Origin: Amoebophrya sp. AT5.2
Lineage: Eukaryota; Sar; Dinophyceae; Syndiniales; Amoebophryaceae
Assembly: GCA_005223375.1 (NCBI GenBank)
Contig: RXOD01003801.1
Coordinates: 1 to 64,000 of the forward strand
DNA length: 64,000 nt
Direction of reading: 5' to 3'
A program made the translations under genes and the position numbers. The notes under the pieces were generated by a model that saw nothing but the letters and a program-made list of their open reading frames with translations, ran no database searches and was not told the origin of the DNA. This document shows positions 1 to 11,313 of the stretch, piece by piece. Position 1 is the stretch's first letter, and every line of letters starts with the position of its first letter.

Positions 1-1
1 A

Positions 2-868
2 GAGCAGCGGCCGCAGCCGCCGCTGCGGCAAGTACGCGAGCGCAACCTGCTCCGGTCCAAGTTTGATCTAGCGTACTTCCGACAACTCCACCTGCACGCT
101 GCGACAACGCGCGGAAACATCCTGGAATTCTTTTTCACCAACAGCCTCTGTGACGTCGTCGCGGAGGGCCGGGACGCTGGCGCATTAGCGAGTACACGGA
201 GAAGTTTCGTCCACGCGGTGGAGCGCGCGCTTGAGCTGCAGCCGCCGTTCCTGCACAAAGACGACGTGGAGGAGCTGCTGGACGTGAGCAAATTCCGCGA
301 CCTGGACGCGCGGTTGCACGGGAGGCTGCTGACGCAGTGGGCGGAGGTGGGCCAGCCCGGCATCCACGTGGAAAACACCGTGCAAAAAGTCCGCGAACAA
401 CTGGTGAAGGAGGGTGCATCGGAGGCAGAAGTTGTCGTGCAGCAGCTCGGACTGACTGGAGCGGGCGCATATCTTGGAGCATTTGTTGCAGGAGTATCTT
501 CAATTACGGGAGGGGCAGCTGCTGCTGCAGCCACAGAAGATTCCGCCGCGGAAGCCGAGGAGAGAGAGAGCGACGAGGCAGACGACGGAGCAGAGGAAAG
601 CGAAAGCGACGAGGAAGAGGACGAGGATAGCGAAATCGACATAGATTCGCGCGCACCACCAACGTTCCTGGTGCCACCACAACACGCGCATGGAGGCGTT
701 CTGCGGATAAATCGCGCAATGACCCTCGACAACGCAAGATGGCTCTTCTGGACGCACTTGACCGCGACGACCTCCTTCGACTACACTGTTAAAAAATTTT
801 TAAAAGATAGCACCGGAGGACGGAGACGGTTCCAGCTTGCCGCCCCCGACACGACGCTGCTAAAGTAA
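2..868 (+). CDS. Unrecognised acidic protein, 5' end outside the window
   Basis: The frame is open from base 2, so the gene starts upstream of the window and about 288 codons are visible. The first 150 residues look like a mixed helical, charged domain. A Glu/Asp/Ser-rich acidic stretch follows at about residues 175-215, and then a folded-looking tail. The frame closes with TAA at 866-868, but that stop overlaps a perfect donor-like GTAAGT at 865-870, so the coding sequence could instead splice onward. I could not find a convincing downstream exon before the next gene. I do not recognise the family and no catalytic motif is visible. Confidence 0.55.
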   Translation, partial: EQRPQPPLRQVRERNLLRSKFDLAYFRQLHLHAATTRGNILEFFFTNSLCDVVAEGRDAGALASTRRSFVHAVERALELQPPFLHKDDVEELLDVSKFRDLDARLHGRLLTQWAEVGQPGIHVENTVQKVREQLVKEGASEAEVVVQQLGLTGAGAYLGAFVAGVSSITGGAAAAAATEDSAAEAEERESDEADDGAEESESDEEEDEDSEIDIDSRAPPTFLVPPQHAHGGVLRINRAMTLDNARWLFWTHLTATTSFDYTVKKFLKDSTGGRRRFQLAAPDTTLLK

Positions 869-2443
869 GTTTAGTTGTACTTTTAGAATTAGAATTAGAA
901 TTAGTGACCACGACGACGATGATGTAGTGAAAGTCGATCTCGATTATATTCAGAAATGCTGCTGTCTCTGTTTAACAGTGTTAGCAGTGCGGAAGCAGCA
1001 GCAAGGAAAACACGATTCACAGCGTGGATCAACATACATTTCCAACCCGTCTCTTACGATACCTCGCTCGCTGGCTGCAGCGATAATTCGTGGCAGCCGT
1101 ACAAGAAATCTAATGAAATTTTTCAGCTAGAACAGACGTCGAACAATGAGGATTATCAATGATGATCAATGATCAATGATTGTATGTTGACCAAAGTTGT
1201 CGTGGTCGCGTTTAAGCGAATTGAAAACAAAACTAAAGATCGCGCGCCGCACTAACCAAAAAAATCAAGATGCATTCAAAGGCTTTGTTTATGCAATAGG
1301 ATACGCGAATCGCGTGCGGGTGCGGCTGATGCAAAAAGGCGCCAGTACTTCTACCTAGTAGTTAGTCATAGAGCAGCAGCAGACTCCATCGGTTTCAGCG
1401 CGCAATCGGGGAAAAATAAAAATGTACAAAAACGCATGGTCGGTCGCGCTCGCACTTAAAAGAACTGCCACCATGTCGACTTGAGCCAGATAAAGCTGAT
1501 GCTAGCTACGTATTTGACGCCTGTTGCATCGCACATTTTCAACTTCAAGTACTTGTGCTCACTACACTTGCACGAAAAATAAGGATGAGACGCAATAGTT
1601 TTGAATCTTGTTTGATGTTGGCCGCTTTTGCCGAGAAGCAACGCGAAGCAACACAGAACTCAGCACTCGATGTTGAACGTTATATGGGACGAAGTGGTCC
1701 CTTCCCTTTCCGCATGCGGAGTGATTCTGTGGGGCGGCTGTACAGTTGGAGCTGGTCGTGAGTCAGATGAAGGCTCGGCTTGCGCCGGCCAAATGCTGTA
1801 TGACGCTGTCGGTCCTCCTTCTGGTTCTCATGCTTGGGGATGATGGATCGTCGGTAACTCTTCCTTCCGAGGATGGTGTTGATCAGTAGCCTTTATTGCG
1901 GCCGGGTTTCTACCAAGCAGTCTTTTCTTTGAACTTGTTCTGTGTGTCGTCGTTTGCTTGCTTGTGGCATCGCGCATCGGTGCACGGCTTTTTTGCTTGT
2001 TTTTGATGAGTCTGGCACGGGAATTCATTTCATGTTGGGAGGAGATCGATTGTTTGCGGGAAACAAAAGGGCCTTCTTCATCTTTTGGGAGCTCGTTCTT
2101 GGGCGGTTTACGATGGATTAATTTACTCAATTACGTACTTAGAAACGACGTGCATCGGTACATTGATTTATTGAAGTGCAAGTGCCGCTTTCCTGAAAGC
2201 TTCAAATCGTTTGCGCTGGCGTTGAGCAACATGCATCGCAATGAAAAGCAGCAAAGATGGCAAACAGGAACAATCGTATATCGCAGCTACGACACATAGA
2301 TTTGTAATCGTGACCGGGACGACGACGAGTGTCTAGTAGTGAGGCACTCCCTTGATGTTGTTGTTCTCGGAATCGGATTAAAAAAATATTTCACATAGAA
2401 GGTGCTGAAGCCCGCAGCTCCAGCACAGAGGACATAGAAAAGA
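869..2443. other. Gene-free stretch
   Basis: I see no supported gene here. A small tandem run (AGAATT repeated at about 884-904) and short ATGATCAATGAT-like repeats near 1150-1180 are present. Short open frames (for example 1958-2299) lack recognisable similarity and have no ATG start of their own. Confidence 0.5.
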
Positions 2444-4627
2444 ATGGACAAGATTTCCCGCGGTTCGCACGTCGGCGAGATTCACTCGGCCGGCCTTCGT
2501 GTTTCTACTGACGTGAACCCGCACACGAGGAACCACCGCGGCTCCCACATATCCACCAGGAACAGCTTCAAGCTCCTCAACACCGAGAACCGAGCGCACG
2601 CGGGCAAGCGCTTCAGCTCGGGCCAGCAGCAGCTCGCCGGCTCGGGCAACTGGTTCGCGCACGAGGTCCCAAATGGAACGGGCGCGCACGCCTTTTCCCG
2701 GCTCTCGTCCACCTCGAAAGACCACTACAGCCTGATTCACCACCACGACCGGCATGGGAAGACGCGCACAGCTGGGTGCAAGCTGCACGCAGCGGACGGA
2801 AGCAGACGGTCGAATGCGGAGGTCGCGGGTGCTACGGCCGGAGAAGTGGATGCTGCGCCGTCGAGCCCGGGCGCGGGTGTGAAGCACGCGGCCCACGCAG
2901 TGAAGCACAACAACGCGCGAAAGTCGAACCGCGACAAGGTTGACGAGGCCCGGTTCGAGCGGTTTTCGCCGCGGTTTTGGCGGAACTGCGCGGGTAACAG
3001 TCCGGCGCCGCCCCCGGTGCCAGTGTCGTACGAGAAGAGGTTCCTGCCGCCGGGACGAGTCGGGGAAGGGGTGCGGATGAACAGAACCTCCGCGTTGGGA
3101 ACTACGAGGAAGTCCTCTGGTGGGGCTGCTGCTGGTGCTTCGGTGACGCTGTTCGGGGGCGCAGACGGACATCCCGCGGCCACTCGTGGGAGCGACACAG
3201 AGCAGTTCATGTCCCCGCGCGCTGCAAACCGATTCGCAAGGCGCAGCATGGAGGAAAAAGCTGGCGCTGCCGGGCAGGTGCACGCACGCAACAGCGGGAC
3301 TGTCACGAATCGGGACAAGATCTTGCCGCAGAAAAATGTAGGCACTGCTACTGCAGGAAAAGACGAAGCTCCTGCATCCGCTGGTCCGGAAACAGCTACG
3401 GGCAATCCCACGACGAATGGGAGCCGCACGCGGGAGGTGTCGCCGACCTACAGAGGGAGCTGTAACTGGATGGCGTATTCGAGCCCCGTGTCAAAGACGC
3501 GCGACATCCGCTTGTCGCCACCGCGAGCAGGCGCGCGCGCCGTGCCAGCAGGCGGAATGCACTTCAAAACGAACGAGGGACTGAAAATCGTATAAAAACG
3601 AATGACCATAATATTCCGTCGTTTTCTACTCCCGTCGGATTGTTTGTTCACTGGATTTCGATTTTTCATCTCTCGATGATCGCGGTATAACAAACTCATC
3701 GTCTAGAAACAAGCAAACCGACTACGACGCCACTCAGGTGAGTTCTCCGGCGAAAAAGGATAAGGTGGACCCGCAGTTCGTGGGTATCGAGTCCGAAGCC
3801 GGCGGGAAGAAGTGCTTGTTTGAGGGCAGCGAGGTTCCGAAGCTGAAAGAGGTCGCCGAGATGCACCAGCACATCTTGCGGGAGAAGGCCGAGGAAAAGT
3901 TGCCACGGAAGTCGAACGCGATGGCGCAAATCGCGCGACTGGAAAAGCGAGACAACGCGTACAACTAAGTTAAGTAGTACCTTTCCCCGATTCGAAAAAC
4001 TCTAAATCATTGATATATCATAAAAATCAATTTAAGTACGTTTACCCCAGCCACCAAGCCGCGGTCCGCGGGCGTTTCGAGCGGCAGGCCGCGCACATGA
4101 TGACGACAAGTTCGGAGGCCACTTCCGCGGCGCTCGGCAGCTACCACGCATCCCCCAAGGCGAGCGACCTCTTCATCTACGACCAAACCACCTTGGCCTC
4201 GACGGCAGGCAGACGGAGGGCGTCGCAGTGTATGAACTTCACCGCGAACACGAACGCGCCGGACGTGAAACCGGCGGGGGGGCTGAGCCAGGCCACTAGT
4301 GTCGCGAACAAGCACGTGGACGCAAGGTACTTCCTCGCGGCGCTGCCGGAAAACAAGAAGAAGGGCGGTAGTTCTACTTCCGCGGGGGCCGTGGGGGCGC
4401 CTCAATCGGGAGGTTCGGCCTCCGGCAATGTGCGCGCGACCGGAGGAAGTTTCGGCACGGGCCACGCAGTGGGCCCGACGCCGGGGGGCACATTCACGGT
4501 GGGAGGGGGGCCGGCAGCGTTTCCGGTGAGCCTGGGGAGCAGTGGCACGTGCGAGAAGAACCCGGGAGTGTTCAACCCGTCACGGATCGTGCTCATGACG
4601 TCGCCTAGGGGAGGGGGCTTCCGTTGA
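2444..4627 (+). CDS. Unrecognised Ser/Arg/Gly-rich protein, three exons
   Basis: ATG at 2444. Three exons are proposed from frame phase: 2444-3589, 3738-3958 and 4051-4627, separated by GT-AG introns of 148 and 92 nt. The joins keep one frame and give about 647 residues ending in TGA. The protein is basic and low in hydrophobic residues. It has scattered aromatic-containing motifs near Ser-Pro sites (such as FSPRFW and VSPTYRG) in a disordered background, plus a short charged helical segment encoded by the middle exon. Such composition is common in cytoskeletal or ciliary accessory proteins, but I see no diagnostic domain. The joins are inferred; the first and third exons could be separate genes if transcripts disagree. 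Confidence 0.55.
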
Positions 4628-5403
4628 GAGGCAGGTGGACTTTCGACCATTTTTTTGCAGTAGTGCCATTTATCGATTCATTAAGTTAAGTAGGATGCCC
4701 ACAGGGGTTGGAATCCGAATTCACTTTTGGTCGCTCCTTTTCTTGACTTAAATTTTTTTGCTCGGTTGCAGTGGAGACCTTGACCTGATAGATAGATCAG
4801 ACAATGGATTGCTGTTTTGCGTGGTCCATGGCTTTCTAGCTTCTCACATAATTTTCACTTTGACCTGACACAGCTATAATTCGGCAAAATCAGTAGATGA
4901 CCATCGCTACCCTGCCTGAATGATGTACTCCTCGAGCGGGAGCAAACTTTTTTCATCGCGATCGCGTCATGCGAAGAGCCGCGTGATGAACACTTGTACA
5001 GAAAACCCTGAACATGTACCGTCGCAAAATGTGTTTTTCTGCGCTGGCCCATCACAGCTGCTTGCATGATTTTCGTGGGGAGTCCACGCATGTGCGGACG
5101 CGATTACGGAACAAGGCCTCTGACGGAGGTCCTCGGTGTCTCGGCTGCAGCGACGACATCATGGTGTTGTGATTGGTATCGTACTGCAACTCATCAACAT
5201 CAGGACTCCTCCAATTATTGTCGAGGGAAAAATGATGGTTTTGAGCGAACATTATGGAATGCGGAGAGTTGAACTTATGTTAGTTGAGCGGCCACCAGGG
5301 TCAGAAAGAGGCGGTCTGGGCTCATCATCGTGTTGCTTGCGAAGGAGCATTGCACGAGGTAGACTGTGTGGGCGTCAGGGAGAGGCTAGACACAGCGAGA
5401 AAA
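4628..5403. other. Gene-free stretch
   Basis: I see nothing supported here. The sequence is AT-richer than the flanking exons and has stops in all frames, which fits untranslated and intergenic sequence between two + strand genes. Confidence 0.5.
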
Positions 5404-6516
5404 ATGGTGCAGCATCCTTCGGCGGTCGGCTACCATCCACAGCCTGTGGCGCCGGCGGCAGCGCCTCCCGGAAGTGCAGTGCATCTGCACGGAGTAGTTG
5501 CTGCACCGGGGGCTTTGCTGCACGGCAGCGCGCAGCACCCGCTTCCGGACACACCGCAGGTGCCTCCCACCAGCGCAGTAAATAACTCTTCCGTCCTCCC
5601 GCAGCTCGAGGTCAATCCTTCTGCGCCAGTGGGTCCACCTACTAACAACAATCTGCTGCTTCTCACCGCCGAGAACAGCGAGTTGCGGGAGAAGGTAGCC
5701 GCGTTAACGAAGGACTACAATGGCGAGGTAGAAAAGCTCACCACGTTTAAGCAGAGCGTGATGAAGATTCTGCACGAGGAGCGGGAGCAGCTGGAGAGCG
5801 AGAAATCGAAGATCCAGGCAGAGAGGGACGACCTTCTGTACCAGGGAGTGGACGGCGAAGAAGTCACGCTCAGTCTGCAGCGGCGGCTCCAGGCGGCGTT
5901 GGCGGAAATCGGAAGTCTGGGGGAGATCAGCAAGGAACAGGACAAGGCGCTGTCGTTCTTGATTGCACGCAGGAAAAATCTGGAGGAATTCATCATGGAG
6001 GGGGACAAGGTCATGGCGGAAGAAGTGCTAGGGCGGAGGCTGCGATCCTCATCTCCCAGCAAGGAGGGCCCGCAGGGGACTACGTCGAGCAGGAAGCCGT
6101 CGGCGGAGTGCACAACTGCTCCTTCAGGACGAGGACGACCCGCTGCAGCTACTGAACAAGAAAGCAAGTCACAAGCAGGAGACGTCGAAGAAGGCGCTGC
6201 GAAGAAAACATCGACAGAGCGAGGAGAAGCAGAGCGTCTACTTGAGGAGCTCGCGCAGCTGCTTGAGAGCAAGTTTTCGGGGCGGGGCAACAAGTTCCTG
6301 GAGAAGCTTCTCAAAGAGAGCAACGCGGGGGAGGGCGAACCGATTTTGGCGAAAGAAGTAGACGAACAGAGCAGCTCCGAAGCACACGGTGGCCAACGGG
6401 GGAATGGGCCGGCAGGAGTTGCGATCAAGAACGCGGGTGCCGCGACGTCATCCGCAGGCGGTTCGCCCAAGAGCGACAAGGCGGATCATGACGACTCGCC
6501 AGCGAACAGCACGTGA
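5404..6516 (+). CDS. Coiled-coil protein, unrecognised
   Basis: The first in-frame ATG is at 5404. The frame is open a little further upstream, to a TAG at 5281, without another ATG. About 370 residues. An N-terminal Pro/Ala/His-rich segment (residues 1-80) is followed by a strong heptad-type coiled coil (about 82-150) and a second helical stretch to about 220. The remainder is Ser/Glu/Gly-rich with a helical Leu/Glu patch near residues 275-300. It probably serves as a structural or scaffold protein, but that is an inference from composition only. The TGA at 6514-6516 overlaps a possible GTGAGC donor, so further 3' exons cannot be excluded. The next gene is also a coiled-coil protein, but I found no phase-compatible junction between them. 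Confidence 0.6.
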   Translation: MVQHPSAVGYHPQPVAPAAAPPGSAVHLHGVVAAPGALLHGSAQHPLPDTPQVPPTSAVNNSSVLPQLEVNPSAPVGPPTNNNLLLLTAENSELREKVAALTKDYNGEVEKLTTFKQSVMKILHEEREQLESEKSKIQAERDDLLYQGVDGEEVTLSLQRRLQAALAEIGSLGEISKEQDKALSFLIARRKNLEEFIMEGDKVMAEEVLGRRLRSSSPSKEGPQGTTSSRKPSAECTTAPSGRGRPAAATEQESKSQAGDVEEGAAKKTSTERGEAERLLEELAQLLESKFSGRGNKFLEKLLKESNAGEGEPILAKEVDEQSSSEAHGGQRGNGPAGVAIKNAGAATSSAGGSPKSDKADHDDSPANST

Positions 6517-7134
6517 GCGGGCGATCCTAATCCTTCTTGCGCTTGCAGCGGGTCGACGAGTAAGTAAGAAAGTGTAAGAGTAAATCTAAGTTTTCAATGG
6601 AATCAATGAGAACAGGGAACGAAAAATAATCAATTAATTAGCCAGACGAGGAGCTCTTCGAGTACGGTCAGTGAGTAAGCGCCAGTGAAGCAAAAGATTA
6701 GTGACAGTCTGCAGAGAGAAAGACTGGGACTTTACCTATGGAATCAGACACTCACCCTGGTCGGAATCGAGGCAAAAGCTGTCTTGCCTCGCGCGGATGC
6801 GGATCGAATCGAAAGCCACTGCGGCACACCAAAGGAAAACCGAGGAACATCACGAGGGAGTCGAGTGACTCGCCGCTTGCGGTTTCGTACCTGAGAGATC
6901 CGACAAATCCGGAAAAGGGAGCAAAACTTGCCAGTCGCACTGATTCTTCCTTCACTATCATCATCGTCCTCGTCTGGGTCCTTTAGCGAATTTAGCGTAT
7001 GTGACCGCAGGCGCAGGCACATTTTTCGTATTGGCCCGCGAAAGCATCAAATTGACTCTGGCTTTGACGATATTAATTTGCTTCTCCGGTACATCAACAT
7101 CGCCGTATCAACACTGACTCAGGAGGAGATCATC
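6517..7134. other. Gene-free stretch, possible 5' leader of the next gene
   Basis: No gene is supported. An acceptor-like CTGACTCAG at 7114-7122 lies 12 nt before the next ATG, so part of this stretch may be a 5'-UTR intron, or this may be a trans-splice acceptor if the organism uses a spliced leader. Confidence 0.4.
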
Positions 7135-10100
7135 ATGGGCCAACTTAGTGGTGATGCTCCCGCCGCCGGGGGCAACTTGCTCGACCAGCTGCTCGGGATC
7201 ACTCCACGTGAACCAGCCCCCCCAGAGCCTTCGCGAACCGTTGCCGCATCGCCCTCTTCGTCTGCCGTTCCGGCTGTGCCAGGGTTGGCTTTGAGCACGG
7301 TACCGTTGCCGACCGACGCCAGGATACAGACTCCAACAGGCGCTGTGCCGCCTATGTCGCGACTGCCACTAGAAACCTCTTCAGGTCGCGGGGCGGGAGC
7401 TCCTGCTGCTGCTGCTGCGCCGGACCTCATTACGCTCGGGCCTACAGCTCCAGCGGCGCCATCGAGCGGCCGCGGACTTGTTGCTGCTCAAATTCCGACG
7501 GTACCTGTTAGTGCAGCGGGAAATATCACTGTGAACAACAGCAACATCATCACTTCTACTTACACTTACAACGGGAACGGGACGAACGGGGCCGCCGGCG
7601 CTCCACCATCGGCTGCAGGGAGCACCACGACGCTTCCGCCAATCGGCGCAGCATCCGCATCCGCGGAGACCACTACCGCTGGCGCAGGAGCTGGGACTGC
7701 CGCACCCGCCCCGGGAGGTGTTGTAGCACCATCACTGGAAGCTGGCGCAAAGCACCGCGAGGCGAAGGATGAGGGCACGACGGCGATGAAGCCCCCCCCG
7801 CCACCAAGTGCTAGAACCCCCGCTCCCCACCCGTTCCAAACGGATCCGAAGTTGCCGGTGGCCGAGCAGGTTCTCGCGGTGCAGAAGCTCGCCGCGCAGA
7901 AGACGAAAGCGCTGATGCGGTCGATTGATTTGCTGAAGAAGGAGAACCTGGAGCTGAAGCGGAGCTCCCAGGACCACAAGCGCACGAACGCATTTCGCAA
8001 GCTGGAGGCCGAGCTCGGAAGGCAGGACGCGATTATCGCATCGCTGCTGAAGGAGAAAGCAGCTGGTGGTGGTGGGTCCTCGACGTCGGAGCAGGCGGCG
8101 CTCGAGTCCATTTTGTCCAGGCTCGACGGGTCCGGCCCGGCACGCGTGAAGGTGCTCGGGCGCCAGGAGCTGATGTTCCAGGCAGAAACCTACAAGGCGC
8201 AACTGCTGAAGGAGAAGCACGAAAAACTGACGGTGGAAAAAAACCTGACAGAGACGAACGCGCAACTGCGAAAGGAAAAGAAGATCTCAGCGAAGCTGGA
8301 GGCGCAGATGCGCGACGCAATCGAGGACCTGCAAGACGTGTGCATAAAGAAGGAACAGATGGCGTCAGAGAAGGTGCAAATGGAGCTGCGGCTGCAGAAA
8401 GAGTACGAGGGAACGATCCAACTGCTAGCGACGGAGTGCGAAGCGGCGAAACTGCGAGTGCAAGAGCTAGAGGAAAAATTCTCGGAGGAAGAAAAACAAA
8501 AAAAAATGCTGGCCGAAGTGGCGAAATTCTCGGAAAACCGACGCAGAAAAGAAGAGCTAGAAGCCGAGGTGGTGCTGCTGAAAGGCGAACGGGAGCTGGA
8601 AAGGGAAGAAACGAAGAAAATGGAGGCAAAAATGAAGGAACTTGCAGAGGAGAAACACGCCATAAGTGACACGACGAGTTTTTTTGCTTTTTGGATAATA
8701 AATGTTTTCCGGCCTCGGCCACGTTGCTGTGGCCGTGCCTCCCTCGTGGTAGTGTTTTCCATCGCATCCACACGTAAACGTACACCAGCTACTGAGGCCG
8801 GTCGGCTGAAGGACCTGCTCGACGCGGAGAAAACTCGGTTTACGGAACTCCTTGAGAAGATGCGACACTCGTCCGACCTTGAGAAGCAGATTGAGAGCCT
8901 GGCGGCGGCCCACGAGAAAGCCATGTTGGCGAAAGACGAAGAAATGCAGAAGTTACAGAAGCTCCTCGGCGCCGAGTGGGACAACATGGCAACGGAGAAG
9001 GAGAAAAGAGCGGACGCGGCAGCGACAGAAGACGGTACTGAACGGAAAATCGCGACCTCTGCTGACTGGAACCATTCACCAATTAAGTGCGCACGATGTG
9101 CATTTTTATTTGGTCTACAAAAACTTTATATATAAGTACAACGAAGTACATCTTCAGCCTGCCTCATTGGTCGATTAATAAATTATGAGTCGTGAGGACG
9201 TGGCGGACGTAGTTGTGGAAGAAACAGAAAGTGGATTATGGAAAGTGAATGCGCGATGAATTTACGGCCGCAGCTCTCGCATATCCTCGTAGTCACACTC
9301 ATAGTCATGATGATGTCATTGTCATTGTCTTTCTTTGTCAATGTCATCCTCAACTCGATCTCTAAACTATCTAATTTTCCTGGACAAGGACATGGTCGTC
9401 CTCGTCATCGATCTTCAAAGTCGACTTATAAATAAGTTATCGCCCACCTGTTCACCAACCGGACTGCACCTGCAGCGCCGGCGGAAGATGACGCGGAAAA
9501 AAGGGTGGACGAGGCGAAGACCCCGGCCGCACGCGAGGACGCCACGAGCAAGAGCAACGCGAAATCTGCCTTGGACGCGAAGATCAAAAGTGCCGGCAGC
9601 ACTCTCACCGCCATCGATGGTGCCGCGACGCCGCGCACCAAGGAAACCCTCGAAATAGAACGGCTGCAGAAGAAGGTCAAGGACCTCCAGCAGCACTTGG
9701 ACGAGGCGGACGACGAGATTGACGATCTCGAACATGAATACGCCGGGGTTGAGGACGCACTTCACGAGGCGGAAAAGAAGCTCGCGGAAAGGGGGATTGC
9801 TCACGACCACAAGAGCCTGAAACACCTCGAGCACAAGCACGGCAAAGAGACCGGCACAGGGGCTGGGGCGGGCGAGGGGACGGGAGATATTAAATGGGTG
9901 GAGAAAGACGGCGCGATAGCGACTCTTGCGAAGGAGGGCGAGCACCAACAGCACGCGGGACAGCGACAGGAGACTTCGCCAGGAGGGCAATACGTGCAGG
10001 CGCAAAATGCAGCAGCGAAAAAAGAGACTGCGGGGGCGGGAGAGAACCGAGGAAGGATGTGCGTGCTGCTTTACCCCGATGTAGAAACCGTGACCGAAGG

Positions 10101-10417
10101 AGCTTTAAGTGCAGATGGAACTTAAGCAGAGGCACTCCATCAATCAGAAGGCGGGCCAGGTAGTTCGAGCTGTTTGTTGGTGGAACCAACTCGTAGCCAT
10201 CGTAATGAAGCACAAGTGAACTCCAGGACTCAAGCAGAAGCACGACGCACCAAGAACTGGATTGAAGTACGAGAGGAGGTGCCAGATCAATAAGAAGCCA
10301 GGGAATGGATCTGGAGCAGGTGTGGATCAGGTGCTGGTGAACGACGCTAGTAGAGATGAGGAACACGAACATGAGCATGACGCGGATGTCTCCTCATCTG
10401 AAGGCGACAAGATCTAA
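7135..10417 (+). CDS. Long coiled-coil protein, about four exons
   Basis: ATG at 7135. Proposed exons are 7135-8665, 8789-9034, 9476-10108 and 10227-10417, all GT-AG and phase-compatible, giving about 866 residues. Residues 1-230 are Pro/Ala/Thr/Gly-rich and disordered. From about residue 235 onward comes a long, highly charged coiled coil (Lys/Glu/Leu heptads) continuing across exon 2. Exon 3 adds another short coiled coil and a His/Lys/Glu-rich tail. The last exon ends in an acidic His/Glu/Asp tail with TAA at 10415-10417. The first intron (123 nt) is a multiple of three with no stop, so it could also be retained. The intron 3 junction is the least certain. No enzyme motif is visible; a cytoskeletal or scaffold role is likely from the coil alone. 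Confidence 0.55.
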
Positions 10418-11313
10418 TATATATAATTCATTGCATATGCATTGATTTTGATGAATTATTTGAACACTCACGCCCGGCGCTCGTTCGAGTAGCACGTCCT
10501 AAAAAAGAGAACTCCGGTCTCCCTGGAAAAAAAAGTACCGACCACGGTTCACGCAAGAAAAAAGTAAATCATCATCATTATCATCATCACCATCTTCATC
10601 GCACGCATCGATCATACTGACTCCACTCTGCTCTTTTTCGCAGGCTCACAGATTGTAAGTCGCACACAAATCCCTGGTCATTGTGATGATCCGCTGCAAT
10701 TCTTTCGTCCGCTCTCCTCGTTTCGTCCGCTCTCCTCGTCCCTGGAAGATCATCGCGACACGCTTTCACACGACAGTCACGATTCTTCATATTCGCCACC
10801 AGATATTAATTCGCCACCAGGACCAGAGTCTGTTGGGTTTTAGGAAACGACCTCGTAGAACGTAGTTGTAGTTCTAAAGGTAAAGATAGACGGCACAAGA
10901 AGAGATGAGGACCAGCAGTATCAGGACTAGACGAGCCGCAGACTCGCCGTGAAGGTTGAGCGCCGGGCTCCGGCTGCGCGCCATTTATTCGCGTCAATCA
11001 AAGACCACATGTGAATGCTGGCCCTTTCGGCCGGGATTTCTCGATTAGTGATTTCGCTACATATACATTTTTTATCCATGATTTTAGCTAAGACCACACT
11101 CACCCTTCGCTTGTTCGTTGGGCGCAGTTGCTATATGACAGCAGCTACTACTTCTTGCTATACCCTTGGTTTCGAAGCACACGTGTCCATGTGTTGATAT
11201 GGACTTCATAAGCTCTACGTCTAGTACTTCAGTAAAAGTTTTATACTAAAGTGAATCAATTAACGTATAACTTACTAAAAACGAAAGGCACTACCTTGTG
11301 CTTGGTGACAAAA
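10418..11313. other. Gene-free stretch with simple repeats
   Basis: No gene is supported. The stretch holds a CAT/ATC-rich microsatellite near 10566-10600, an 18-bp tandem duplication at 10703-10738, and two copies of TTCGCCACCAG around 10795-10822. Confidence 0.5.
10703..10738. repeat. 18-bp perfect tandem duplication
   Basis: Two adjacent identical copies of an 18-bp unit beginning TTTCGTCCGC, at 10703-10720 and 10721-10738. It is non-coding and probably a recent slippage duplication. Confidence 0.85.

Noticed and set aside
1958..2299. 113-codon open frame
   Set aside because: No ATG start, no similarity, and no phase-compatible splice partner found.
5404..9135. One fused coiled-coil gene from 5404 to 10417
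   Set aside because: The donor at 6513 and the acceptors near 7122 are in incompatible phases, so the two coiled-coil proteins are kept separate.
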